This document shows positions 14,391 through 21,881 of a stretch of DNA of 21,881 nucleotides, one piece after another. Origin of the DNA: Candidatus Effluviviaceae Genus I sp. Its GTDB lineage: Bacteria; Joyebacterota; Joyebacteria; Joyebacterales; Joyebacteraceae. A program made the position numbers and the translations under genes. The notes beneath the pieces were generated by a model. It saw only the letters and a program-made list of their open reading frames with translations. It did no database searches and was not told the DNA's origin. Each line of letters begins with the position of its first letter. The stretch's first letter is position 1. Location of the stretch: assembly GCA_016867725.1 (NCBI GenBank), contig VGIX01000032.1, forward strand, positions 1 to 21,881, in the 5' to 3' direction.

Positions 14391-14497
14391 CAACAACACC
14401 ATCCTGTCGTGCACGCACATAGTGTGCGCGTTGGCAATGATGATGCTGACGACGAGCGATACGTGGGCTTGCAGTCAGCGGTCGGGCGGGGGAGCGT

Positions 14498-14512
14498 GGC
14501 CGGCGTCCGGCC
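14498..14512 (-). terminator. Short hairpin after the MFS gene
   Basis: GGCCGG and CCGGCC pair perfectly around three bases, beginning 5 bases beyond the MFS stop codon. No T-run follows. It is a weak terminator candidate given the background GC content. Confidence 0.3.
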
Positions 14513-14517
14513 CGATG

Positions 14518-16008
14518 TCACTCCGGAGCGCCGTCCCCGCTCGGCGGCTCGCCCGGCGGTCGCCGCCTCAGGAGATCGTAGGGAAACCCCGCGAAGCCCC
14601 TGAACAAGGCCGCGCTCGCGAGCGTTCTCGCGGCGGTGCGCGCCTCGGCGTACAGCTCCGCGAAGACCTCCATCTCCTCGATGTCCCCGCGCTCCTCGAC
14701 CCGACTCAGGAACCTGAGCGCCACCGCACCGGCGATGACGGACGCGACGAAGAGGAGATCCAGACCGTCGATGGCGAGGGACGGCAGTCCGCCGCCGCCC
14801 AGCGTCCATGCCACTCCTTGCGCCAGGGTCCAGTCGAGAGCCCAGCCCGCGAGGATCGGCGCCACGCTCGCTGCGGCGCCGAAGACGAGAGCGTTCGTCG
14901 CGAGGTAGCTCGTGGTGGAGGCGCGGGGTGCGAGCTTGAGCGCGGCGTTCCACCCGCAGAGCATCACGCCGGCGGTGGAGATGCCCGCCAGCACGTGGAT
15001 GAGCGCGAGCATCCCGAGCACGAACGCCGGCGAGCTCCGCAGTCCGGTGAGCGGCCAGAGGACGGTGCTCGCCATGAACAGCGGGGCGGCGGCCGCGAGC
15101 ACGGACTTGTTGCTGAACCGATCAGCGAGCCGGCCCCAGACGTTGAGGAACGCCGCGACCGCGCCCTGGTTGAGGAGGAAGAGCACCATGATCCAGGTCA
15201 TGCTGAGATGGAGCCGCGTGAGCATGTAGACCGCGAAGAACGGCGTCGCGAGGTTCACGGAGAAGTACCACGTTCCAAGGAAGAGAAGGAGCCGCCGGAA
15301 GTTGGCATCGCGCAGCGGCTGAACCAGCGCGGCTCCGACGCTGCGGGCCTCGGGGCGGCGCATGCGCGGCTCGGGCACTCGGAGCAGGCACGCGATCCCG
15401 AGGAAGCCGACGGCGGCGGCAGCGAGAAGGAGCAGGGAGTAGGCGCCGATCTCCGGCTGCACGCGCGCCCGGTACGCATCCACGCCGACGCCGCCCAGCA
15501 CGCTCACCGCGGCTCCTACGGCGACGGCGAGCGAGAGCCTTCTGCCGAAGTACCGCCCGCGCACGCGGTCGGGCACGAGGTCGCGCATCCACGGGCTGAA
15601 GGCGCAGTTGCCGACCGCGCCGATCCCCCAGAAGAGCGCGAGGGAGACGACGAGCACGGCGAGGCGACGCGGCGCCGGGAAGAGCCACGGCACCGCGGCC
15701 ATCGCGAGGAGCGCGATCCTGCTCACGCCCGCGCTCGCGACGACGACGGCCTTTCGGAGGCCGGCACGCTCGACGATGATGCTGCTGGGCAGCTGGAGCA
15801 TCTGCGCGGCCCAGGGGATCGCGAAGAGGAGCCCGATGACCTTGTTGGAGGCGCCAAGGAGGATGGCGTACGCGACGAGGAACGCGCCGCCCGAGAGCAC
15901 GAGCATCGTCTGGGAGCACACGCCGTCGAGCAGGAGCATGCGAAGCCCGCGAGCGACCTCGGCCGAGGCGATGCGGTCAGCGGGCAGAAGGACGCGGGGC
16001 AGGCGCAT
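14518..16008 (-). CDS. Major facilitator superfamily (MFS) transporter
   Basis: 496 residues from ATG 16008. The frame is open further upstream (to 16161), but those 51 residues are Arg/Pro-rich and lie upstream of a perfect TATAAT. About 12 hydrophobic segments are visible. The loop between segments 2 and 3 reads VERAGLRKAVVV, and the loop after segment 4 reads RDLVPDRVRGRYFGRR, the arginine-rich motif seen in a group of MFS proteins of unknown substrate. The second half repeats the pattern (NVWGRLADRFSNKSVL). The C-terminal 65 or so residues are cytoplasmic and charged. It is divergent from the receptor-YfiR-kinase operon, so it could export or import a ligand related to that system, but this is only positional. 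Confidence 0.85.
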   Translation of the reverse strand: MRLPRVLLPADRIASAEVARGLRMLLLDGVCSQTMLVLSGGAFLVAYAILLGASNKVIGLLFAIPWAAQMLQLPSSIIVERAGLRKAVVVASAGVSRIALLAMAAVPWLFPAPRRLAVLVVSLALFWGIGAVGNCAFSPWMRDLVPDRVRGRYFGRRLSLAVAVGAAVSVLGGVGVDAYRARVQPEIGAYSLLLLAAAAVGFLGIACLLRVPEPRMRRPEARSVGAALVQPLRDANFRRLLLFLGTWYFSVNLATPFFAVYMLTRLHLSMTWIMVLFLLNQGAVAAFLNVWGRLADRFSNKSVLAAAAPLFMASTVLWPLTGLRSSPAFVLGMLALIHVLAGISTAGVMLCGWNAALKLAPRASTTSYLATNALVFGAAASVAPILAGWALDWTLAQGVAWTLGGGGLPSLAIDGLDLLFVASVIAGAVALRFLSRVEERGDIEEMEVFAELYAEARTAARTLASAALFRGFAGFPYDLLRRRPPGEPPSGDGAPE

Positions 16009-16014
16009 GGTCGC

Positions 16015-16020
16015 ATTATA
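16015..16020 (-). promoter_or_regulatory. Perfect TATAAT 6 bases before the MFS start codon
   Basis: On the minus strand TATAAT (16020-16015) is followed by GCGACC and then ATG (16008). With normal -10 to +1 spacing, the transcript would start at or next to the A of ATG, a leaderless mRNA. No good -35 box is seen. The nearest Shine-Dalgarno-like sequence (GAGG) would lie upstream of that start site. Confidence 0.5.
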
Positions 16021-16069
16021 CCTCACGCCGGCGCGGGACGGGCGTTCCTCGAGCGCGCGAGAGGGTGGG

Positions 16070-16081
16070 CCTGCCGGCAGG
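16070..16081. promoter_or_regulatory. 12-bp palindrome in the divergent MFS/receptor intergenic region
   Basis: CCTGCCGGCAGG is a perfect palindrome about 50 bases upstream of the MFS -10 box and 95 bases before the receptor ATG. It is followed by two copies of GGTTGGC (about 16080 and 16095). It could be an operator shared by the divergent genes; chance is also possible in GC-rich DNA. Confidence 0.25.
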
Positions 16082-16175
16082 TTGGCGACCAGCGGGTTGG
16101 CACGCCGGATGCTCCATGTCCTGCGGGAGCGACCGGGCTCTCGATGATGCTCATTCAGCAATCGAGTGAGGCGAC

Positions 16176-18197
16176 ATGCCAGCGTCGTGGTGGCGGGCGA
16201 TGTGGAACGTCGGCGCCGGTGGGCAGCGCGGGGGATGCGCAGCGGCGGCCGTCGTGGCTCTGCTCGCGTGGTGCCAGGCCGGCAGCGCAGCCGCGCCGTC
16301 GTCCGCGGACCTCGCCGACCTGAGCCTTGAAGAGCTCATGGATGTCCGCGTCGTCGTCGCGGCCTCGCGCCACGCCGAGGACGCGCGCACCGCCCCCTCG
16401 TCCGTCAGCGTCATCACCGCCGAGGACATCCGGCGCTTCGGCTATCGGACGCTCGGCGACGCGCTCGCCTCCGTGCGAGGCCTCTACACCGCGTACGACC
16501 GCAACTACCAGTACGTCGGGGTGCGCGGGATCCTCCGTCCGGGCGACTACGGAAGCCGTGTGCTGGTGCTCGTGGACGGCTTCCGCGTGAATGACCCCGT
16601 CTACAACCAGGGTCCTGTCGGCGGGGAGTTTCCCGTTGACACGGCGCTCGTGGAGCGCATCGAGGTCGTGCACGGTCCGGGCTCGTCGCTGTACGGCACG
16701 AACGCGCTTCTCGCCGTGGTGAACGTCGTGACGAAGGCGGGCGACGCGCGGGGCGCCGATGTCTCGGCCGAGGTCGCGAGCGGTGGCACGGCGGGCGGCC
16801 GCGTCACGTTCTCCCGTCCGGGCCGCACCTCGGTCCTCGTGTCCGGCAGCCTGAGCGACAGTGACGGCAGGACGCTCCACTTCCATGAGCTGGACGACCC
16901 CGCGAGCAACAGCGGCTACTCGAGCAACGACCACGAGCGCAGCGGGAGCGCCTTCGCCCGGGCAACGCACGGGCCGCTCACGGTTCAGGCCATCTACAGC
17001 TCGCGCGAGAAGGGCATCCCCACGGGCGCGTGGGGCATGGTGCTCGATGACGAACGCAACCGGTCCCTGGACGAGATGGCGTTCGTTGATCTCGAATGGC
17101 AGCGCGGCGTGCCCGAGACGCTCTCGGTATTGGCGCGCGTCCAGCACGGCGCCTACTCCTACGAAGGCGACTACGTCTTCGACGACGGCGAGTATCTCAA
17201 CCACGACAGAACCGAGGGGCGGTGGCTGGGTGGTGAGGCGCTCGTGATCCGCCGCTTCGGGACGCGCCACCTCGTTTCGCTGGGCGGCGAGTACCGCGAT
17301 AACCTCCGGCTGGACCAGCTGAACTTCGACGGGGATGGGACGAGCTACCTGGAGAGTCTGGAATCGAGCCGGTTCTGGGGACTCTACCTCCAGGACGAGT
17401 TCGGCCTCTCCGACGCGCTGACGCTGCACGCCGGGCTGCGCTACGACGACTACGACACGTTCGGCGGCGACTGGAGCCCGCGGCTGTCTCTGGTCTGGTC
17501 GCCGACGACGCGCACCGTCGCGAAGCTCATCTACGGCGGGGCGTTCCGCGCCCCCAGTCCGTACGAGCTCTACTACCACGACGGGATGCAGACGCAGAAG
17601 CCGAACCCCGACCTCGGCCCCGAGAGCGTGACATCGTACGAGGCGGTGGTCGAGCACAGGATCGGCGGGACGTCTCAGCTGACGGTGTCGGTCTTCGCGA
17701 TGGAGTTCGACGGCCTCATCGGTCTGGCCACCGACCCCACGGACAGCCTGCTCGTCTACCTGAACACGGACCGGGCGCAGTCGGCCGGCTTCGAGGTCGA
17801 GCTGGAGCAGCGGTTCGTCCGCGGGTGCTGGGGACGGGCGAGTTACAGCTACCAGACCGCGCGCGACGGCGCGACCGGCGAGCGCCTCAGCGGGTCGCCG
17901 CAGCACCTTGCGAAGGTCCACGTGACGCGGCCGTTCGCGCACGACAGGTTCATAGGCGCGCTGGAGGTCCAGTACGTCGGCGACCGGCCGACGGTGCGCG
18001 GCGGCACGGCGGACGCGTGCGTCGTCGTGAACGCCGACCTTCTCGCCGGCAGCGACGACGGCGCGTGGACCCTCGCGGCGTCGGTCGACGACGTCTTCGA
18101 CCGCAAGCGGCAGGACCCCGCGTCGGAGGAACACGTTCAGGACGTCATCGAGCAGGACGGCCGGACGCTCCGGATCGAGCTCTCTCGGCGGTTCTAG
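16176..18197 (+). CDS. TonB-dependent outer-membrane receptor
   Basis: 673 residues. An N-terminal signal sequence (to about residue 40) is followed by DLADLSLEELMDVRVVVAAS, a lead-in typical of one group of TonB receptors. The plug domain (about 60-175) contains SVSVITAEDIRRFGYRTLGD, VLVLVDGFRVND and VERIEVVHGPGSSLYGTNA. The rest is a beta-barrel with alternating strands (LYLQDEFGLSDALTLHAGLR, GGAFRAPSPYELYY) and the usual C-terminal aromatic residue (ELSRRF). It imports or senses an unknown ligand with energy from TonB-ExbBD, which is not encoded here. The YfiR gene begins 12 bases after its stop, so it leads a three-gene operon. Confidence 0.92.
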   Translation: MPASWWRAMWNVGAGGQRGGCAAAAVVALLAWCQAGSAAAPSSADLADLSLEELMDVRVVVAASRHAEDARTAPSSVSVITAEDIRRFGYRTLGDALASVRGLYTAYDRNYQYVGVRGILRPGDYGSRVLVLVDGFRVNDPVYNQGPVGGEFPVDTALVERIEVVHGPGSSLYGTNALLAVVNVVTKAGDARGADVSAEVASGGTAGGRVTFSRPGRTSVLVSGSLSDSDGRTLHFHELDDPASNSGYSSNDHERSGSAFARATHGPLTVQAIYSSREKGIPTGAWGMVLDDERNRSLDEMAFVDLEWQRGVPETLSVLARVQHGAYSYEGDYVFDDGEYLNHDRTEGRWLGGEALVIRRFGTRHLVSLGGEYRDNLRLDQLNFDGDGTSYLESLESSRFWGLYLQDEFGLSDALTLHAGLRYDDYDTFGGDWSPRLSLVWSPTTRTVAKLIYGGAFRAPSPYELYYHDGMQTQKPNPDLGPESVTSYEAVVEHRIGGTSQLTVSVFAMEFDGLIGLATDPTDSLLVYLNTDRAQSAGFEVELEQRFVRGCWGRASYSYQTARDGATGERLSGSPQHLAKVHVTRPFAHDRFIGALEVQYVGDRPTVRGGTADACVVVNADLLAGSDDGAWTLAASVDDVFDRKRQDPASEEHVQDVIEQDGRTLRIELSRRF

Positions 18198-18209
18198 GAG
18201 GTTCCCGTC

Positions 18210-18788
18210 GTGGTCGCGCGTGGCGCAGGAATGGGGACGGCGCGGCTCGTCGCGCTCGCGGCGCTCGCCGCGGTCGTCGCGCTCGCCCCGGCCACGGCGC
18301 GCCCCGCCGACCCGCCAACCGACCGCGATGTGAAGGCCGCCTTCCTCTACCGCTTCACGCAGTACGTCGAGTGGCCCACGGCGGCGTTCGAGTCGCCTGA
18401 CTCGCCGGTCGTCCTGGGTGTGCTCGGGGATGCGGCGTACGTTCAGGTGATCGCCGCGTCCGCCGGCGGGAAGTCCGCCGGGGGGAGGCCGATCGTCGTT
18501 CGCCAACTCCAGTCGCCGTCCGGCGCCGTCGGGTGCCACGTCGTGTTCGTCGGCGCGTCCCAGGCGGCCGCGGTGCCGGCCATCGTGCGGGCGGTGAGCG
18601 CGTCGCCCGTGCTCACCGTGAGCGACGCCGCCGAGTTCGCGAAGGCCGGAGGCGCCGTCGGGTTCGTCGTGAGGAACGGAAAGGTCGCGTTCCAGATCAA
18701 CGTCGGGGCGGCGGGCCGCGCCGGGCTCAAGGTGAGCTCGAAGCTCCTGCGGCTTGCCGAGATCGTCGAAGAGGAACGGCGCGCGTGA
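18210..18788 (+). CDS. YfiR-family (DUF4154) periplasmic protein
   Basis: 192 residues starting at GTG 18210, set by AGGAGG (18196-18201, overlapping the receptor's stop) with an 8-base spacer. A signal peptide (to about residue 32) is followed by the DUF4154 hallmarks: VKAAFLYRFTQYVEWP, PVVLGVLGD, GCHVVFVG, PVLTVSDAAEFAKAGGAVGF and the ending VAFQINVGAAGRAGLKVSSK. In Pseudomonas, YfiR is a periplasmic repressor of the CHASE8-containing cyclase YfiN. Here the next gene encodes a CHASE8-like histidine kinase and overlaps by 4 bases, so YfiR probably controls that kinase (inference). It has only one cysteine (Cys109), so the disulfide-based redox control described for Pseudomonas YfiR cannot occur within one chain. 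Confidence 0.9.
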   Translation: MVARGAGMGTARLVALAALAAVVALAPATARPADPPTDRDVKAAFLYRFTQYVEWPTAAFESPDSPVVLGVLGDAAYVQVIAASAGGKSAGGRPIVVRQLQSPSGAVGCHVVFVGASQAAAVPAIVRAVSASPVLTVSDAAEFAKAGGAVGFVVRNGKVAFQINVGAAGRAGLKVSSKLLRLAEIVEEERRA

Positions 18789-21028
18789 GACACGCATCCT
18801 ACGCCGACATGCCCCTCCGGACGAAGATCACGCTCATCACCGCCGTGACCACGGCGGTCGTCGTGGTCGTCGTCGCGGCCGTGCTCCTGACGGGCGACAT
18901 CACGTATGTGCGGACCTCAATGGTCAACAGAGTGTCGGGCCTGGCCGAGGTCGTCGGCGCGAACACGGCGGCGGCGGTCGTCTTCGACGATCCCACCGCG
19001 GCGGAGGAAGTCCTCAGCACGCTGAGCCGCGAGCCCCTCGTGGCGCAGGCCTGGGTCTACTCCGGGGATGGCTCCGTCTTCGCCGAGTATCAGGCGCCGG
19101 GGGCCGAGCCGGGGGCGGCGGTATGCCCCGTGCCCGGCATGGACGGGGCGACGTTCCACGGGGACCACCTGCACGCCTTCGTCACGATCCGTCAGGGTGG
19201 CGACGCCGTCGGGACGCTCGTCCTCCGCGCCGACACGAGCGAGCTCAGGGAGCGCATGCTCCTTGCCGTCCTCACCGCCGTCGCGGCCATGGGCTGCGCC
19301 GTTGGTCTTGCGGTGCTGCTGGCCTCGAAGCTCCAGCGCTTCGTGTCCGAGCCTGTCGCGAGCCTTGCCGGGGCCGCCCAGCGCGTCTCCGAGACGGGCG
19401 ACTACTCCGTGCGCGTGACCAAGCGCGGCGACGACGAAGTCGGGCGCCTGTGCGACAGCTTCAACGACATGCTCGGGCAGATCGAGCGGCGCGACCGCGC
19501 GCTGGAGTTCCTGGCCGCCATCGAGCAGGCGGGGGACGCCATCGTCATCACGGACCCCGACGGCGTCATCGAGTATGTCAATCCGTCCTTCGAGCGCATC
19601 ACCGGCTACGCGCGGACCGAGGTCGAGGGCAAGAACCCGCGGGTCCTCAAGAGCGGCAAGCAGGAGCCCGCGTTCTACGAGGACCTGTGGAAGACCATCG
19701 GTCGGGGCGAGGTCTGGCGCGGCCACTTCACGAACCGGCGGAAGGATGGGTCCCTGTACGAGGAGGAGGCCATCATCTCCCCGGTCCGCAGCGCCTCGGG
19801 AGCCATCGTGAAGTACGTCGCTGCGAAGCGGGACGTGACGAACGAGCGACGCATCGAGGAGCAGATGCGCCAGTCGCAGAAGATGGAGGCGATCGGCGAG
19901 CTGGCCGGCGGCATCGCGCACGACCTGAACAACGTCCTCACTGTGATCAACGGCCACGCGGAGCTCATGCTCGAGCGGGCGAAGGGTGTCGCCTCGCCGA
20001 TGACGAAGAGCGCCACGGAGATCCTCAGCGGCGGACGGCGCGCCGCGCTCCTGGTCAAGCAGCTCCTGGCGTTCAGCCGCAGGCAGATGCTCCAGCCGAA
20101 GGTCCTCGACCTCAACGCGCTCGTCGCCGGAATGAGGGACATGCTGCAGAGCTTGGTGAGCGAGCGCGTCGAGATCACGCTCTCCCTCGACCCGGAGGCC
20201 GGCTTCGTGGAGGCCGATCCCGGCCAGCTTGAGCAGGTGCTCGTGGACCTCGTCGTGAACGCGCGGGACGCGATGCCCACAGGAGGGCGGCTCGCGATCG
20301 GGACGGAGAACGTGACGCCGGACGAGGAGTTCAGGCGATCGCACCCCGACCGCCGCGCGGCGTCGTACGTCGTGCTCTCCGTCGCGGACACCGGCGCCGG
20401 GATGCCCCCGGAGGTCATGGGCCGCATCTTCGAGCCCTTCTTCACGACCAAGGGCAAGGAGAAGGGAAGCGGGCTCGGGCTCGCGATGGTCTACGGCGTC
20501 GTCAAGCAGAGCGGAGGCGAGATCGACGTGCAGAGCGCTCCGGGCCGCGGCACGACGTTCCGGATCCACTTCCCGGTGGCCGGGACGCGCACGCTCCGCG
20601 AGATGGCCGACGCGACCGCGGAGCGCGCGGCGCGCGGCACGGAGACGGTGCTCGTCGTGGACGACGAGGCCCCCGTGCGCGAGTTCGTGAGCACGGTCCT
20701 CAAGGGGCTCGGCTACACGGTGATCCAGGCGAGCGACGGGCTCGACGCGCTCCGCGCGGCCGGTGAGCACGCAGGTCCGGTCCACCTGGCCATCACCGAT
20801 CTCGCGATGCCCGCCATGGGCGGCGGCAGGCTGGCCGACCGGCTCTCCCGTCTGCGCCCGGGCGCCCAGGTGCTCTACATCTCGAGCTACTCGAACGGAG
20901 ACGCCGGCCGGGACGAGATGCTCGATCCCGGCATGCACGTCCTCCGGCGTCCGTTCTCCGCTGAGACGCTCGCCAGGAAGGTCAGAGAAGTCCTCACGAA
21001 GCACGCCCCCGGAAGCGCGGTCGTCTGA
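18785..21028 (+). CDS. CHASE8-HAMP-PAS hybrid histidine kinase with receiver domain
   Basis: 747 residues from GTG 18785, which overlaps the YfiR stop (GTGA) and follows GAGGA; ATG 18809 is the alternative. Order: first membrane helix (about 13-37); extracytoplasmic CHASE8-like domain (about 45-150, with NTAAAVVFDDPTAAEEVLS and AQAWVYSGDGSVFAEYQ); second helix (158-181); HAMP (182-235); PAS (about 237-360, AIVITDPDGVIEYVNPSFER); HisKA with GGIAHDLNN and phospho-acceptor His379; HATPase (DLVVNARDAM, DTGAGM, GSGLGLAMVYG); receiver (about 620-747) with VVDDE and phospho-acceptor Asp672 in ITDLAMP. Phosphate would pass from His379 to Asp672 or to a partner not encoded here; no DNA-binding domain is present. 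The receiver ends close to the C-terminus. Confidence 0.93.
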   Translation: MRHASYADMPLRTKITLITAVTTAVVVVVVAAVLLTGDITYVRTSMVNRVSGLAEVVGANTAAAVVFDDPTAAEEVLSTLSREPLVAQAWVYSGDGSVFAEYQAPGAEPGAAVCPVPGMDGATFHGDHLHAFVTIRQGGDAVGTLVLRADTSELRERMLLAVLTAVAAMGCAVGLAVLLASKLQRFVSEPVASLAGAAQRVSETGDYSVRVTKRGDDEVGRLCDSFNDMLGQIERRDRALEFLAAIEQAGDAIVITDPDGVIEYVNPSFERITGYARTEVEGKNPRVLKSGKQEPAFYEDLWKTIGRGEVWRGHFTNRRKDGSLYEEEAIISPVRSASGAIVKYVAAKRDVTNERRIEEQMRQSQKMEAIGELAGGIAHDLNNVLTVINGHAELMLERAKGVASPMTKSATEILSGGRRAALLVKQLLAFSRRQMLQPKVLDLNALVAGMRDMLQSLVSERVEITLSLDPEAGFVEADPGQLEQVLVDLVVNARDAMPTGGRLAIGTENVTPDEEFRRSHPDRRAASYVVLSVADTGAGMPPEVMGRIFEPFFTTKGKEKGSGLGLAMVYGVVKQSGGEIDVQSAPGRGTTFRIHFPVAGTRTLREMADATAERAARGTETVLVVDDEAPVREFVSTVLKGLGYTVIQASDGLDALRAAGEHAGPVHLAITDLAMPAMGGGRLADRLSRLRPGAQVLYISSYSNGDAGRDEMLDPGMHVLRRPFSAETLARKVREVLTKHAPGSAVV

Positions 21029-21136
21029 GCCGCTGGCGCGACGCCGTCACGCTGGTGTACGATGCCGTCGTGTGACGCGGCGCCGCACGGCGCGGGTCCG
21101 CGCATCCACCCAGACCGTTCCGCCATCGGAGGCTTC

Positions 21137-21881
21137 ATGGCTGACACCAGGAAGCGCATCGACACGCTCGCCGTTCACGCCGGCACGCCGACGCCGCGCG
21201 TTCTCGGCGCCATCGTCACGCCGATCTTCCAGTCGGCGATGTACGAGGACGAGGGCGCCTCGACGTACCACGACATCCGGTACATCCGCCTCAACAACAC
21301 CCCGAACCACCTGGCCGTGCAGGAGAAGCTCGCGGCGCTCGAAGGCGCCGAGGCGGCGCTCGTGACCTCGAGCGGCATGGCGGCGATCACCACGGCGATG
21401 CTCTCGGTCCTGCGCGCGGGCGATCACCTTCTCGTGCAGGACTCGCTGTACGGAGGCACACACACGTTCGTCGTGCACGACCTCGAGCGGCTCGGGATCT
21501 CCTACACCTTCGTGGCCGCCGGCGACCCTCCGTCGTGGGAACGCGCGCTTCGCGCCGAGACCCGGGCGATCTACGTGGAGACCATCTCCAACCCGCTCAT
21601 GCGCGTGCCGGACCTCGATGGCGTCGTGGCCTTCGCGCAGCGCCACGGCCTCGTATCCATGATCGACAACACGTTCGCAAGCCCGGTGAACTTCCGACCT
21701 GTCGAGCACGGATTCGACCTCTCGCTCCACAGCGGGACGAAGTACCTGAACGGGCACTCCGACGTCGCCGCGGGAGCGCTCATCGGGTCGGCCGAGCTGG
21801 TGCGGGGGGCGAAACGGATGCTCGATCACTTGGGCGGGTCGCTGGACCCGCACGCCTGCTTCCTGCTCGAGCGGGGGATGA
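21137..21881 (+). CDS. Cys/Met metabolism PLP-dependent enzyme (partial, 3' end outside window)
   Basis: 248 codons are visible; the gene runs off the window end. GGAGG lies 5 bases before ATG 21137. The fold-type I pattern of the trans-sulfuration family is clear: THTFVVHDLERLGI after the Ser-Leu-Tyr-Gly-Gly substrate loop, LVTSSGMAAITTAMLS (cofactor phosphate binding), VETISNPLMRVPDL, MIDNTFASP, and the Schiff-base Lys202 in HSGTKYLNGHSDVAAG. The family includes cystathionine gamma-synthase, cystathionine lyases, O-acetylhomoserine sulfhydrylase and methionine gamma-lyase; the visible part does not decide among them. It follows the kinase gene by 108 bases with no clear terminator or strong promoter between them. 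Confidence 0.9.
   Translation, partial: MADTRKRIDTLAVHAGTPTPRVLGAIVTPIFQSAMYEDEGASTYHDIRYIRLNNTPNHLAVQEKLAALEGAEAALVTSSGMAAITTAMLSVLRAGDHLLVQDSLYGGTHTFVVHDLERLGISYTFVAAGDPPSWERALRAETRAIYVETISNPLMRVPDLDGVVAFAQRHGLVSMIDNTFASPVNFRPVEHGFDLSLHSGTKYLNGHSDVAAGALIGSAELVRGAKRMLDHLGGSLDPHACFLLERGM

Larger units (their letters stand above)
14194..14517. other. 324-base intergenic region
   Basis: This stretch separates the MFS gene from the secreted PPC protein, both on the minus strand. I see no convincing gene. It holds a candidate minus-strand -10 box, TATACT (14390-14385), about 190 bases before the PPC gene; a palindrome CGCACA-TAG-TGTGCG (14414-14428) just upstream of it; and a short hairpin at 14498-14512. 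Short open frames here are unsupported by start signals. Base composition is slightly less G+C-rich around 14385-14470. Confidence 0.6.

Noticed and set aside
16009-16161. A 51-residue N-terminal extension of the MFS transporter
   Set aside because: It is Arg/Pro-rich without conservation signals and lies upstream of a perfect TATAAT; the ATG at 16008 is a better start.
13018-16323. A 1101-codon open frame on the plus strand
   Set aside because: It runs antisense to the PPC-type protein and the MFS gene, is extremely rich in Arg, His, Glu and Val, and contains no recognisable domain. It results from the GC-biased third positions of the real genes.
16155-18797. An 880-codon open frame on the minus strand
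   Set aside because: It is antisense to the TonB receptor and YfiR genes, which have clear domains and ribosome sites. Its composition is typical of a high-GC shadow.
18917-21004. A 695-codon minus-strand open frame across the kinase gene
   Set aside because: It is low in hydrophobic pattern, has no motif, and lies opposite an unmistakable histidine kinase.
21040-21136. A possible promoter (TACGAT) before the Cys/Met enzyme
   Set aside because: The hexamer is only a 4/6 match with no -35 partner, so it was not listed as a feature.

Overview
The window is about 22 kb of very G+C-rich DNA from a Gram-negative-type bacterium. It has a TonB-dependent receptor, many exported proteins and a possible lipoprotein. 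The mix of secreted proteins with pre-peptidase-like (PPC) domains, EF-hand-like modules and a shared WG-x-IK-x-L-F/Y-R tail suggests an uncultured lineage of the Fibrobacteres-Chlorobi-Bacteroidetes neighbourhood, such as Candidatus Eisenbacteria. That placement is inference. Codon third positions are so G/C-biased that very long antisense open frames shadow the real genes. I saw no rRNA, tRNA, CRISPR array, insertion sequence or phage gene.

Layout. At 1-251 lie the last codons of one gene and an orphan C-terminal tail, each followed by a GC-rich hairpin. At 335-3268 (+) are an NSS-family sodium symporter, a 42-residue MetS-like small subunit overlapping its stop codon, and an exported protein with three rhodanese domains. 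At 3354-5305 (-) are three tandem paralogous secreted proteins, each made of two copies of a Cys/His-rich EF-hand-like module plus the shared tail. At 5500-9287 (+) are a DUF47/PhoU-like regulator, a PiT-family phosphate permease with an unusual C-terminal extension, and an exported alpha/beta-hydrolase joined to a PDZ domain. At 9274-10717 (-) are a class V aminotransferase and a small zinc-ribbon protein. At 10888-12036 (+) is the MutY DNA glycosylase, convergent with a deoxyhypusine-synthase-like protein (-). At 13150-14193 (-) is a larger secreted PPC-type protein carrying the same C-terminal tail as the three tandem paralogs. A major-facilitator transporter (-) follows, and divergent from it is a three-gene signalling cassette (+): TonB-dependent receptor, YfiR-family periplasmic protein and CHASE8-HAMP-PAS hybrid histidine kinase. 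The window ends inside a Cys/Met-metabolism PLP enzyme.

How the genes may work together. The symporter and small subunit probably form one importer. DUF47 and PiT are a standard phosphate pair. The receptor-YfiR-kinase set looks like an envelope signalling unit in which YfiR could act on the kinase's CHASE8 domain, as YfiR acts on the CHASE8 diguanylate cyclase YfiN elsewhere. The most novel signal is the modular C-terminal tail, found on two unrelated kinds of exported protein plus one orphan fragment. It may be an undescribed sorting or anchoring signal. The second most novel is the two-module Cys/His/EF-hand family that carries it.
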